Positions 1 through 6,687 of a stretch of DNA of 18,363 nucleotides are shown here, in pieces. Position numbers and translations under genes: made by a program. Source of the DNA: Acidobacteriota bacterium (GTDB lineage Bacteria; Acidobacteriota; Holophagae; Thermotomaculales; Thermotomaculaceae); assembly GCA_027038695.1 (NCBI GenBank), contig JALWHA010000018.1, positions 1-18,363 of the forward strand, given 5' to 3'. How positions within the stretch are numbered: position 1 is the stretch's first letter; every line of letters begins with the position of its first letter. The notes beneath the pieces are model-generated. The model saw nothing but the letters and a program-made list of their open reading frames with translations, searched no databases and was not told where the DNA came from.

Positions 1-1
1 C

Positions 2-607
2 CCTGAAAGAGATGTGATTAAGGTTGACGGTGAGGTAATCAAGCCTTTAAAGAAAAAGGTTTACATACTTTTATACAAGCCTTTAGGCTATGTAACCACA
101 AAAAGTGATGAAAAGCACAGGCCTACCGTAATGGACTTGCTTCAAAGAGAGGAAAAAAAGGCTTTGTTTCCCGTCGGCAGGCTTGACATAAACACCGAGG
201 GGCTTTTGATAATTACCAATGACGGGGAGTTTGGGAACCTTATTACAAACCCTAAAACAAAGGTTGAGAAAACCTATCTTGTAAAGGTAAGGGGAATACC
301 CTCTAAAAAGGCTATTGAAAGGCTTTTAAACGGGGTAATTGTTGAAGATAGAAAGTTAAGTGCCAAAAAGATAACAGTTTTAGGGCATAAAAACAATGCA
401 TGGTTAAAGGTGGTTTTAACTGAGGGGAAGAAAAATCAGATAAGAAGGATGTTTGAAAAGGTAGGGCATCCTGTGGTTAAGTTGAAAAGGATTAAAATAG
501 GCGACATTGAAATCGGGGATTTGAAGCCGGGAGAGTACAGAAGGTTAACCCCTCAAGAGGTTGAAGGGTTGAAAAGCCTTGCCTCAAAGAGAAGGGAGGG
601 AAAATGA
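2..607 (+). CDS. rluB: rRNA large-subunit pseudouridine synthase, RluB/RsuA family (5' partial)
   Basis: The product isomerises a uridine in ribosomal RNA to pseudouridine; RluB-type members act on helix 80 of 23S rRNA. The reading frame is open to the window's left edge, starting with codons for P-E-R-D-V-I-K-V-D-G. This matches the end of the N-terminal S4 RNA-binding domain, so the GTG at 14 is an internal valine and the true start lies upstream. Counting from that valine, the catalytic motif GRLDINTEGLL is at residues 55-65, with the nucleophilic aspartate at 58. It is followed by the family's TNDG, and by KNQIRRMF and LKRIKIG near the C-terminus. The stop overlaps the hisC start as ATGA. 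The family is clear; RluB rather than RsuA or RluE is inferred from the cmk/hisC context and the sequence style. Confidence 0.9.
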   Translation, partial: PERDVIKVDGEVIKPLKKKVYILLYKPLGYVTTKSDEKHRPTVMDLLQREEKKALFPVGRLDINTEGLLIITNDGEFGNLITNPKTKVEKTYLVKVRGIPSKKAIERLLNGVIVEDRKLSAKKITVLGHKNNAWLKVVLTEGKKNQIRRMFEKVGHPVVKLKRIKIGDIEIGDLKPGEYRRLTPQEVEGLKSLASKRREGK

Positions 608-1707
608 GTGTAAAACAGCCTGATTTTATTGCGTCTTTAGCCCCTTATGTTCCCGGTAAACCTATTGAGACAGTTGCAAGGGAGTACGGCCTTGACCCTG
701 ACAAAATTGTAAAACTTGCCTCAAACGAAAACCCGTTGGGGCCGCCTAAAGAAGTAACCGAAATTTTAAAGGAAAAGATTGAAAACATACACTATTACCC
801 TGACGGCGGGGCTTACTATTTAAGGGAAAAGGTTGCAAGCAAGTTTAACCTTGAGCCTGACTGGATTATATTCGGAAACGGCTCTTGCGAGATTATTGAA
901 TACTGCGCAAAGGCTTTTCTTGATTACGGGGAGCACTCAATTTTTTCAGAATACGCCTTTGCAATGTATAAAATAGCAACTTTGGCCTCAAACCACGGGT
1001 TTAAGGAAATCCCCGCAAAGGATTACAGGCATGACTTAAACGGTTTTTTAAATGCAATTGACGACAAGACAAAGATAATCTACATTGCAAACCCCAACAA
1101 CCCCACTTCAACCATGATTACCTCTGAAGAGTTGGACAACTTTATAGAAAAGGTGCCTGAAAACATTTTAATTGTTTTAGACGAGGCTTACTACGAGTTT
1201 GTGGATAATCCTCAATACCCCGACAGTATGAAGTATATTAAAGAATGGCGAAAGGATAATGTGCTTATTTTAAGGACTTTTTCAAAGATATACGGGCTTG
1301 CCGGGTTAAGGGTTGGCTACGGTTTCGGCAATCCCGATTTAATAAGGAAATTGGAGAAGGTGCGCTCCCCCTTTAACCTTAATTTGCTTGCACAGGAAGC
1401 CTGTATTAAAGCCCTTGATTGCGAGGAACATGTTAAAAAATCAAAAGAGCATGTAAAAAAGGAAAAGGCTTTTTTGGTTCCCGAGATTGAGAAGATGGGT
1501 TTCAGGGTGCTTGCGGAAGAGGGAAACTTTATTGCCGTTGACACACAGAGGGATGTTGAGGATGTTTTCCATGAAATGCAGAGAAGGGGGGTAATTGTCA
1601 GGCCTCTTAAAGGGGGATACAATATGCCTACATGGTTTAGAATGAGTTTCGGTTTAAGGGAGCACGACGAGATGTTTTTAAACGCTTTGAAAGAGGTGTT
1701 AGGGTAA
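604..1707 (+). CDS. hisC: histidinol-phosphate aminotransferase
   Basis: This is a PLP-dependent class I/II aminotransferase that converts imidazole-acetol phosphate and glutamate to histidinol phosphate in histidine synthesis. Some members also transaminate aromatic amino-acid precursors. At 367 residues it has normal length. Visible landmarks are the N-terminal KLASNENPLGPP (37-48), the PLP-contacting NPNNPT (163-168), VLDEAYYEF (191-199) with Asp193, and RTFSKIYGLAGLRVGYG (224-240) with the Schiff-base lysine at 228. A substrate-binding arginine lies in the C-terminal FRMSFG segment. The ATG overlaps the rluB stop and the TAA shares one base with the cmk ATG, so translation is probably coupled. 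No other his genes are in the window, so aromatic transamination rather than strict HisC activity remains possible. Confidence 0.9.
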   Translation: MSVKQPDFIASLAPYVPGKPIETVAREYGLDPDKIVKLASNENPLGPPKEVTEILKEKIENIHYYPDGGAYYLREKVASKFNLEPDWIIFGNGSCEIIEYCAKAFLDYGEHSIFSEYAFAMYKIATLASNHGFKEIPAKDYRHDLNGFLNAIDDKTKIIYIANPNNPTSTMITSEELDNFIEKVPENILIVLDEAYYEFVDNPQYPDSMKYIKEWRKDNVLILRTFSKIYGLAGLRVGYGFGNPDLIRKLEKVRSPFNLNLLAQEACIKALDCEEHVKKSKEHVKKEKAFLVPEIEKMGFRVLAEEGNFIAVDTQRDVEDVFHEMQRRGVIVRPLKGGYNMPTWFRMSFGLREHDEMFLNALKEVLG

Positions 1708-2363
1708 TGAAAAAGAATGTTATAGCAATTGACGGGCCTTCCGGGGCAGGGAAAAGCACAATAGCAAAACTTATCGCTAAAAAATTGCGATACTTTTATT
1801 TAAACACAGGGGCAATGTACAGGGCTGTTGCTTTGTACCTACACAGAAAGGGTAAAAAGCCTTCAGACGAGATTACCGAAGAAGATTTAAAGGGGATTGA
1901 ACTTGACTTTGACAATGAGGGGAATATATATCTCAACGGAGAAAATGTAAGCGATAAAATAATAACCCCTGAAATATCAAAACTTGCGTCGGATTTTTCA
2001 AAGTTAAAAATTGTCAGAAAGGTTTTAACCGAACAGCAGAGGAAGATAGGGTTGTCAAGGCCTTCCGTTTTAGAGGGAAGGGATATAGGCACTGTTGTTT
2101 TCCCTGACGCAAATTATAAGTTTTTTCTTGACGCATCCCCTGAAGAGAGGGCAAGGAGAAGGTATTTACAGTTAAAGGAGAAAAACCCTGACGCAAATAT
2201 CTCTTTTGAGGAGATTTTAATACAGCAGTTAGAGAGGGATAAACAGGATTCCTCAAGGGATATTGCACCTTTAAAAAAGGCTGAAAACGCTGTTTACATA
2301 GACACGACGGGAATGGAGATTGAAGATGTTGTTAAAAAAATACTTGAATTTATCAAAAACTGA
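1707..2363 (+). CDS. cmk: cytidylate kinase
   Basis: The product phosphorylates CMP and dCMP with ATP to supply CDP/dCDP, in the cytoplasm. The P-loop GPSGAGKST is at residues 10-18. Other cytidylate-kinase landmarks are NTGAMYRA (33-40), the nucleotide-binding EGRDIGTVVFPDA (123-135), the DASPEERARRR lid with clustered arginines (142-152) and the RD-x-x-D-S-S-R motif near residue 175. Length (218 residues) is typical of the short bacterial Cmk. The start codon shares one base with the hisC stop. The 3' end overlaps the next gene by about 38 bases. The rluB-cmk association is common in bacteria and supports both calls. I see nothing missing from the active site. Confidence 0.95.
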   Translation: MKKNVIAIDGPSGAGKSTIAKLIAKKLRYFYLNTGAMYRAVALYLHRKGKKPSDEITEEDLKGIELDFDNEGNIYLNGENVSDKIITPEISKLASDFSKLKIVRKVLTEQQRKIGLSRPSVLEGRDIGTVVFPDANYKFFLDASPEERARRRYLQLKEKNPDANISFEEILIQQLERDKQDSSRDIAPLKKAENAVYIDTTGMEIEDVVKKILEFIKN

Positions 2364-2991
2364 GGTTTTTCTCTTAATAATACTTTTTATCTTTTCGGTG
2401 TTGCTTCTTTTCGGGGTAAAGATTGAAGAGAATGCTTTTTCTTTCTTTTCTATGAAAATCCCTTTACAGGCCAAGGGTTCTGTTTCTTTGATCTTCTGGA
2501 AAAACTTTCATTCGGTTTTTGTAGTATTTGCCTTTTTTGCATATTTGATCATGGTTGTTGAAGATAAGGAAAGGGATATTCTAAGGTCTTATTTGTTTCT
2601 TTTGTTAATTTACCTTGTTTTTGCACTTATATTCGGCATAAAGTTCGGCTTTGCTCAATTTGGTAAATCCCTATCATCGCTTTTCTTTCTGCTTTTTACC
2701 TTGTACTCATATGTCTTCTTTTTTGAGGTTGTTTTAAACTCAAGGGCGATAGGGGCTGTTTTGGTTGTATTTATAAACGCCTTTTCAGGGTTAATGATTT
2801 ACCTTTACAATTTCAGGGAGATTTTGTTTCCCCGTTACTCTTCTTTGATTGAAGCAAAGTACTATGCGCTTCCCTTTTATCAAAAATACGGCCTTAACTT
2901 TGACTTTAAAAACCTTGTTGTTCCCGTATTGCTTTTAGCGGGAAGCATTGGCTATAAATTTTTAGTAAAAAGGAAATTGAAAAATGGGTAA
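2326..2991 (+). CDS. six-helix integral membrane protein of unknown function
   Basis: I do not recognise this protein. Starting at ATG 2326 it has 221 residues and about six hydrophobic helices, near residues 14-30, 62-78, 88-107, 116-136, 141-161 and 197-213, ending in a basic tail (KRKLKNG). A TTG at 2320 could add two residues, but GGAG at 2315-2318 is correctly spaced for the ATG. The charged loop after helix 2 (VVEDKERDILRSYLF) weakly recalls the E-R-x-x-G-T-L loop of ABC-2 transporter permeases. No ATPase subunit lies beside it, so this stays a guess. The gene begins inside cmk (38-base overlap) and its stop overlaps the galE start by 8 bases (ATGGGTAA), implying co-translation with both. 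It is more T-rich than its neighbours, as expected for membrane helices. Confidence 0.75.
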   Translation: MLLKKYLNLSKTEVFLLIILFIFSVLLLFGVKIEENAFSFFSMKIPLQAKGSVSLIFWKNFHSVFVVFAFFAYLIMVVEDKERDILRSYLFLLLIYLVFALIFGIKFGFAQFGKSLSSLFFLLFTLYSYVFFFEVVLNSRAIGAVLVVFINAFSGLMIYLYNFREILFPRYSSLIEAKYYALPFYQKYGLNFDFKNLVVPVLLLAGSIGYKFLVKRKLKNG

Positions 2992-3967
2992 GTTAAATAT
3001 ACTTGTAACAGGCGGTGCGGGGTATATAGGCTCCCATACCGTGAAGATGCTTGAAGAAGAAGGCTTCAATGTTGTTGTTTACGACAATCTTTCAAACGGT
3101 CATAAAGAGGCTGTTTTAAATTCAAAACTTGTTGGGGGGGATATACTTGATTCGGAAAAACTCTCCCAACTTTTAAAAGAGGTAAATTTTGACGCATGCA
3201 TACACTTTGCCGCCTTTATAGAGGTTGGCGAATCTGTTAAAGACCCGCTGAAATTCTTTAAGAACAATGTTTCGGGAACTTTAAACCTTTTAACCGATTT
3301 AAAAAAACACGGGGTAAAGAACTTTGTGTTTTCCTCAACCGCCGCAGTTTACGGAAACCCCGAAGAAACCCCTATAAAGGAGCACTTTGAACTTAACCCG
3401 ATAAACCCTTACGGAAACACAAAGTTTACAGTTGAGGAGGTTTTAAAGGATATGTCGGCGGTCGGGGATATAAACTATGTTGCTTTAAGGTATTTCAACG
3501 CTTCAGGGGCTGACGAGTCAGGCTTAATAGGGGAATCCCACAACCCGGAAACCCACCTTATTCCTTTAGTGTTGAAAACTGCAAAGGGGGAAAGGGAAAG
3601 CATAAAAATTTTTGGAACAGATTACCCCACAAAAGACGGCACCTGCATTAGAGACTATATTCATGTAAACGATTTAGCAAAGGCTCACATACTTGCCTTG
3701 AACTATTTAATTGACGGCGGAGAAAGTGATGTCTTTAACTGCGGCTACGGGGTTGGATATTCCGTAAAAGAGATAATTGACACCGCAAAAAAGGTTTCCG
3801 GGATAAACTTTAATGTTGAGGAAGCGAGTAGAAGAGAGGGAGACCCTGCAGTTCTGGTTGCCGATAATGAAAAGATAAAGAGGGTTTTAGGGTGGAAGCC
3901 TGAGTACAATGATATTGAGTACATAATAAAAACAGCGTGGAACTGGGAAAAGAACAAAAGGTTTTAA
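2984..3967 (+). CDS. galE: UDP-glucose 4-epimerase
   Basis: This is a short-chain dehydrogenase/reductase-type epimerase that interconverts UDP-glucose and UDP-galactose through a 4-keto intermediate on bound NAD. It feeds galactose use or surface polysaccharide synthesis. The Rossmann motif is GGAGYIGSH (10-18), followed by VVYDNLSNGH (31-40), which binds the adenosine ribose. FSSTAAVYG (116-124) carries a threonine (119) at the usual catalytic Ser/Thr position, and YGNTK (143-147) supplies the catalytic Tyr143 and Lys147. The substrate-domain landmarks LRYFNASGAD and DYPTKDGTCIRDYIHVNDLA are present. Length (327) is normal. It overlaps the membrane-protein gene upstream, and its TAA shares one base with the preferred dusB start. 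The family is certain; activity on the N-acetylated sugars cannot be excluded. Confidence 0.93.
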   Translation: MGKLNILVTGGAGYIGSHTVKMLEEEGFNVVVYDNLSNGHKEAVLNSKLVGGDILDSEKLSQLLKEVNFDACIHFAAFIEVGESVKDPLKFFKNNVSGTLNLLTDLKKHGVKNFVFSSTAAVYGNPEETPIKEHFELNPINPYGNTKFTVEEVLKDMSAVGDINYVALRYFNASGADESGLIGESHNPETHLIPLVLKTAKGERESIKIFGTDYPTKDGTCIRDYIHVNDLAKAHILALNYLIDGGESDVFNCGYGVGYSVKEIIDTAKKVSGINFNVEEASRREGDPAVLVADNEKIKRVLGWKPEYNDIEYIIKTAWNWEKNKRF

Positions 3968-4947
3968 TGAATAAAAATTTAATTGAAGAGTTTAAGGAAA
4001 AAAAGGTAAAGATAGGAAACCTTGAAATTTCTCCGCCTACCTTTCTCGCTCCCATAGCGGATATAAGCGACAGCATATTCAGACAGATTGTCAAAGAGTT
4101 TGGGGGAGTAGGCTGCGTCTTTTCCGAAATGATATCTTCCGACGCATTGACCAGAGGGTGTGAAAAAACCGCTTTAATGCTGAACTTTAAGCATACCGAA
4201 AAGCCGATTTTCTTCCAGATTGTTGGGAAAAACCCTTTAAGAATGGCAATGGCTGCGAAAATGCTTGAAGATTTAGGGGCAGACGGCATTGACATAAACA
4301 TGGGCTGCCCGTCAAAGAATATTACTAAAAGCGGGGGCGGTTCTGCACTTTTAACAGATTTGAAAAAGGCTGAAGAGATTATAAAAAAAGTGAGAAAGGC
4401 TTTATCTATCCCCTTTACAATAAAAATCAGGGCAGGCTGGAATGAAAATTCCCTTGTTTACAATGAGATAGGAAAGATAGCGGAAAACGAAGGGGTTGAC
4501 GCAATGTTTTTTCACGGAAGGACAAAAAAGCAGATGTACAGTGGAAGCGTCCACTATGAATGGATTGCCGACTTAAAATCAAGAGTAAAGATCCCTGTAA
4601 TAGGAAACGGGGACATAGTTGATGGGGAAAGCCTTATAAAAATGCTTGAAACAAAATGCGACGGGGTAATGATTGCAAGGGCTGCAATAAAAAAGCCGTG
4701 GATATTCAAGGAGATTTTAGACGGAAAAGAGGTGGAGGTTAAAACCCTGTTAAACATAATTGAAAAGCAGTTTAAACAACTTCAAGAGGTTTATCCTGAA
4801 AACCTTGCAAAACACAAAATGAAACTCTTTCTCTCATGGTATTCAAGAAGCCTTCCCCACGGCAAAAAAATCCGCCTCCAACTCAACGACGCCAAAACCT
4901 CCTCCGCCGTCTTTGATGTGTTTTTGAGGTATAAGGAAGAAGTTTAA
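3967..4947 (+). CDS. dusB: tRNA-dihydrouridine synthase, DusB-like
   Basis: This FMN enzyme reduces uridines in the D-loop of tRNA to dihydrouridine. I chose the ATG at 3967, which shares its A with the galE stop and has AAAAGG just upstream. A GTG at 3937 would extend the protein 10 residues into galE without matching the family. With 326 residues it is full length. NMGCPSKNITKSGGGSALL (111-129) holds catalytic Cys114. Lys153, HGR (183-185), GNGDI (213-217) and MIARAAIKKPWIF form the FMN-phosphate side of a TIM barrel, and a helical C-terminal domain follows. The first FMN loop reads LAPIADISD where most Dus proteins have APMAGVTD, an odd but probably tolerated change. The last ~40 codons use C-ending codons unlike the rest. 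Its stop overlaps the stop of the convergent gene by 3 bases. Confidence 0.92.
   Translation: MNKNLIEEFKEKKVKIGNLEISPPTFLAPIADISDSIFRQIVKEFGGVGCVFSEMISSDALTRGCEKTALMLNFKHTEKPIFFQIVGKNPLRMAMAAKMLEDLGADGIDINMGCPSKNITKSGGGSALLTDLKKAEEIIKKVRKALSIPFTIKIRAGWNENSLVYNEIGKIAENEGVDAMFFHGRTKKQMYSGSVHYEWIADLKSRVKIPVIGNGDIVDGESLIKMLETKCDGVMIARAAIKKPWIFKEILDGKEVEVKTLLNIIEKQFKQLQEVYPENLAKHKMKLFLSWYSRSLPHGKKIRLQLNDAKTSSAVFDVFLRYKEEV
4801..4915 (+). terminator. possible Rho-dependent termination (rut-like) region
   Basis: The end of dusB switches from G-rich to C-rich and G-poor. By hand count, 4801-4860 has 17 C against 6 G, and 4871-4910 has 20 C against 5 G, whereas 4621-4680 has 7 C against 18 G. C over G enrichment without a hairpin is the usual signature of Rho loading. 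No intrinsic terminator separates dusB from the convergent gene that begins overlapping at 4944. This is inference only. Confidence 0.25.
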
Positions 4948-5369
4948 ACTTTCAGAAATTCAACGAGCATTATTCCTTTTTTCTTTATTTCTTTATAATA
5001 TTTGCTTGAAGGGAGAATTTTTATCCCATTTGTGCCTATCCAGTAATAATTGTTATCAGATTTGAAGACAGTATTTTGTTTGTTTCTTTTAAGCCACTCT
5101 AATTTTTTAAATACCTTTTTCCTTTCACCTGCGGTTGCAGGGTGTATTTCAACAAAGTAAACCTTGTTTTTGTATCCTATTGCATAATCCCATCTGTTGT
5201 CATTGGGGCAGGCTTTTTTCAGGCATTTGTCTAAATTAACGCTTCCCTCAATACTTCTTGAGTTAGAGAAATCAATTTTTTTTCTGTCCTTTTTTTCTAT
5301 ACCGCTTAACCCTTCACAATAACAATTTTTAATTGCTTCAATTTTTTCAACTTTTTCTTTAAATGTCAT
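4944..5369 (-). CDS. small partner protein of the ATPase; possible degenerate PD-(D/E)XK nuclease-like protein
   Basis: This is a 141-residue basic soluble protein that I cannot assign to a named family. The conserved-looking core runs from RSIEGSVNLD (38-47) through RWDYAIG (59-65) to VYFVEIHPATAGE (70-82), then a lysine-rich helix (KKVFKKLEWLKR). The pattern of acidic residue, strand, Asp61, strand with Glu74-x-His76, and helix resembles the PD-(D/E)XK nuclease fold with His where Lys is usual. Four cysteines (16, 18, 49, 54) are spaced as a loose pair of pairs and could bind metal. Its ATG lies within the last codons of the upstream ATPase gene (11-base overlap), so the two proteins are almost certainly made together. 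A nuclease or other effector role is inference. A structural or purely regulatory ATPase partner is the alternative. Confidence 0.7.
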   Translation of the reverse strand: MTFKEKVEKIEAIKNCYCEGLSGIEKKDRKKIDFSNSRSIEGSVNLDKCLKKACPNDNRWDYAIGYKNKVYFVEIHPATAGERKKVFKKLEWLKRNKQNTVFKSDNNYYWIGTNGIKILPSSKYYKEIKKKGIMLVEFLKV

Positions 5370-6519
5370 AATTTCCCGAGTAGATTCTGGATACTATTTC
5401 CGAAGATTTATTTGCAATTTTTGTAAGCCCGCCCCAATCGTCGGTGTTTTCAAATTCCTCAAGGTTTGTAATGTCTTTTATAGTTATAAAGTTATCTTGA
5501 TGGGTGAAAAAATGAATCTTAATCTTAAAATTTTCTTTTAAAGTGTTGATTAATTGTTTGTTGTTTATGCCTAAAAACTCTTTTACAAGTTTGTCAAAAT
5601 CATTCTTTAGTTTTCTCTTCTGGTTGATTAATTCCTGTAAAACCCAGACCATTTCAAGTATTTGAGGAGAATGGGTTGAGATTATTACCTGATACTTTCT
5701 TCTTAACAACTCTAAAATTAAAAGAAAAATGGTTTCAATTGCTTTTGGGTGCAATCCCATTTCAGGTTCTTCTATTACAACTGCATCAATATCTTTTTGT
5801 TTGGTTATGTTTCCTGAAGGGAGTAAAAAGTATAATCCTAACAATAAAGGGACAAATTCCCTCTGGCCTGCTGACCATGTAAAAAACTGTAATTTATTGT
5901 TATCAACCTCAAGGAACAGTTTTCGTTTAACATCCTCTTTGCCCTTTATAATCTTTGCATTTCCGAAAAAAGCGTCATTGATTTTATCCCTTATTGTTTT
6001 GTTAAATCTCCCTTCAATTGGGAATATGTTTCCTTTCATTCTTTCTAAAAGTATACGAATGTTTTCACTGAAAATTCTTAAAACATACGGGTCATCAACT
6101 GAAAATGCCTGAAATGGTTGAGGCCACCCGTCGTTTATTGCCATTACTCTGTGCGCAGGTATATAGAATATCTTTTCTTTGCTTCCCCTATAGCTTCTTA
6201 CAGATGGTGCAAAATCATATCCATTAAATTTGATTCTTGTATTGTCTTTTAAAAGATTTAATCCTTTGCCGAAGAATAGAGATTCAAGTTCTTTGTCGTT
6301 AGTCAGGTTATACGGGTATTTTTTTAAATTGTTAACTATTGCTTTTGAGTCAATTATCAGTTTCAAAAGTTCAAGGGTTAGGGTTTTGCCTGTTGCTTGA
6401 GGCCCAACCAGTATTGTCAGATTTCCAAACTCAAGTTCTCCTTTTTTTACTCTTGCAAAGTTTTCAATTGTGAGTTTTTTTGCAATTAAATGATTTTTGT
6501 TTTTGGTTTTCTGACTCAT
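5359..6519 (-). CDS. ABC-type/AAA_15-AAA_21-like ATPase of a two-gene accessory cassette
   Basis: This 386-residue soluble ATPase is of the SMC/RecF/OLD-like class found in many phage-defence systems. Walker A GPQATGKT is at 39-46, a signature-like WSAGQRE at 215-221, Walker B AVVIEEPE at 246-253, D-loop GLHPKA at 255-260 and switch histidine STHSP at 281-285. A YIPAHR strand with the DGWPQPF loop (119-136) is a distinctive internal marker. Only ~100 residues follow the switch histidine, with no TOPRIM acidic motifs, so it is not a full OLD or GajA nuclease. Its effector is probably the downstream 141-residue protein. The start ATG has GGGAG six bases upstream. Lines counted by hand in the cassette are 22-32% G+C, clearly below most neighbouring genes, suggesting acquisition. 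PARIS AriA, RloA and PtuA are comparable ATPases, but none has this partner. Confidence 0.85.
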   Translation of the reverse strand: MSQKTKNKNHLIAKKLTIENFARVKKGELEFGNLTILVGPQATGKTLTLELLKLIIDSKAIVNNLKKYPYNLTNDKELESLFFGKGLNLLKDNTRIKFNGYDFAPSVRSYRGSKEKIFYIPAHRVMAINDGWPQPFQAFSVDDPYVLRIFSENIRILLERMKGNIFPIEGRFNKTIRDKINDAFFGNAKIIKGKEDVKRKLFLEVDNNKLQFFTWSAGQREFVPLLLGLYFLLPSGNITKQKDIDAVVIEEPEMGLHPKAIETIFLLILELLRRKYQVIISTHSPQILEMVWVLQELINQKRKLKNDFDKLVKEFLGINNKQLINTLKENFKIKIHFFTHQDNFITIKDITNLEEFENTDDWGGLTKIANKSSEIVSRIYSGNYDI

Positions 6520-6550
6520 GAGTTTCTCCCTATTGGTGTTATTTTGTTAA

Positions 6551-6579
6551 ATTATATCTTTTTAAGTTTTCTTTTTCAA
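6551..6579 (-). promoter_or_regulatory. near-consensus sigma-70-type promoter of the ATPase cassette
   Basis: Read on the minus strand, TTGAAA (6579-6574) is followed after exactly 17 bases by a perfect TATAAT (6556-6551). The predicted start near 6545 would leave a leader of about 25 bases containing the GGGAG ribosome-binding site (6530-6526). This suggests steady, unregulated expression of the cassette. Confidence 0.7.
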
Positions 6580-6604
6580 TTTATTTGAATAAACAGTTTA
6601 AAAA

Positions 6605-6618
6605 TTGATTTACATCAC
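6605..6618. promoter_or_regulatory. FNR/CRP-family-type operator upstream of nuoA
   Basis: TTGAT-TTAC-ATCAC matches nine of ten specified positions of the FNR consensus TTGAT-N4-ATCAA. It lies 67 bases before the nuoA start codon, between the divergent ATPase cassette promoter and nuo. A TAAAAT at 6635-6640 could be a -10 element, but its distance from the site is not the classical class II spacing. I see no convincing -35 for nuo, which would fit activator dependence. The regulator gene is not in the window. Confidence 0.45.
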
Positions 6619-6674
6619 ATTTTGTGGTAGTTTTTAAAATGATTGGATTTTTTGTGTCTTGACTCTATTTAAAA

Positions 6675-6687
6675 GGAGGGAACCTTG
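6675..6687 (+). promoter_or_regulatory. ribosome-binding site deciding the TTG start of nuoA
   Basis: GGAGGG at 6675-6680, preceded by AAAA, lies five to six bases before a TTG at 6685. No ATG or GTG in frame gives a NuoA-length protein. The strong Shine-Dalgarno match therefore supports the rare TTG initiation codon. Confidence 0.75.

Noticed and set aside
14..16. GTG at 14 as the start of the pseudouridine synthase gene
   Set aside because: The frame is open to the window edge and the upstream residues (PERD) fit the S4 domain, so this is an internal codon of a truncated gene.
3937..3966. GTG at 3937 as the dusB start
   Set aside because: It would overlap galE by 31 bases with no family support; ATG 3967 overlaps the galE stop by one base with an AAAAGG ahead of it.
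5359..5640. A TOPRIM nuclease domain at the C-terminus of the ATPase (OLD/GajA type)
   Set aside because: Only ~100 residues follow the switch histidine, and the Glu and Asp-x-Asp pattern of TOPRIM is not seen.
4944..6519. Calling the cassette PARIS, Septu or RloAB
   Set aside because: The ATPase is comparable, but the small partner lacks the TOPRIM/DUF4435 or HNH motifs of those systems.
4944..6519. A toxin-antitoxin pair
   Set aside because: Gene sizes and order (large ATPase first, 141-residue partner second) do not match classical modules. An ATPase-effector defence pair is a better fit, though this is not excluded.
6616..6626. CACA-TTT-TGTG hairpin before nuoA
   Set aside because: A four-base stem is too short to mean anything on its own and it overlaps the FNR-like site.
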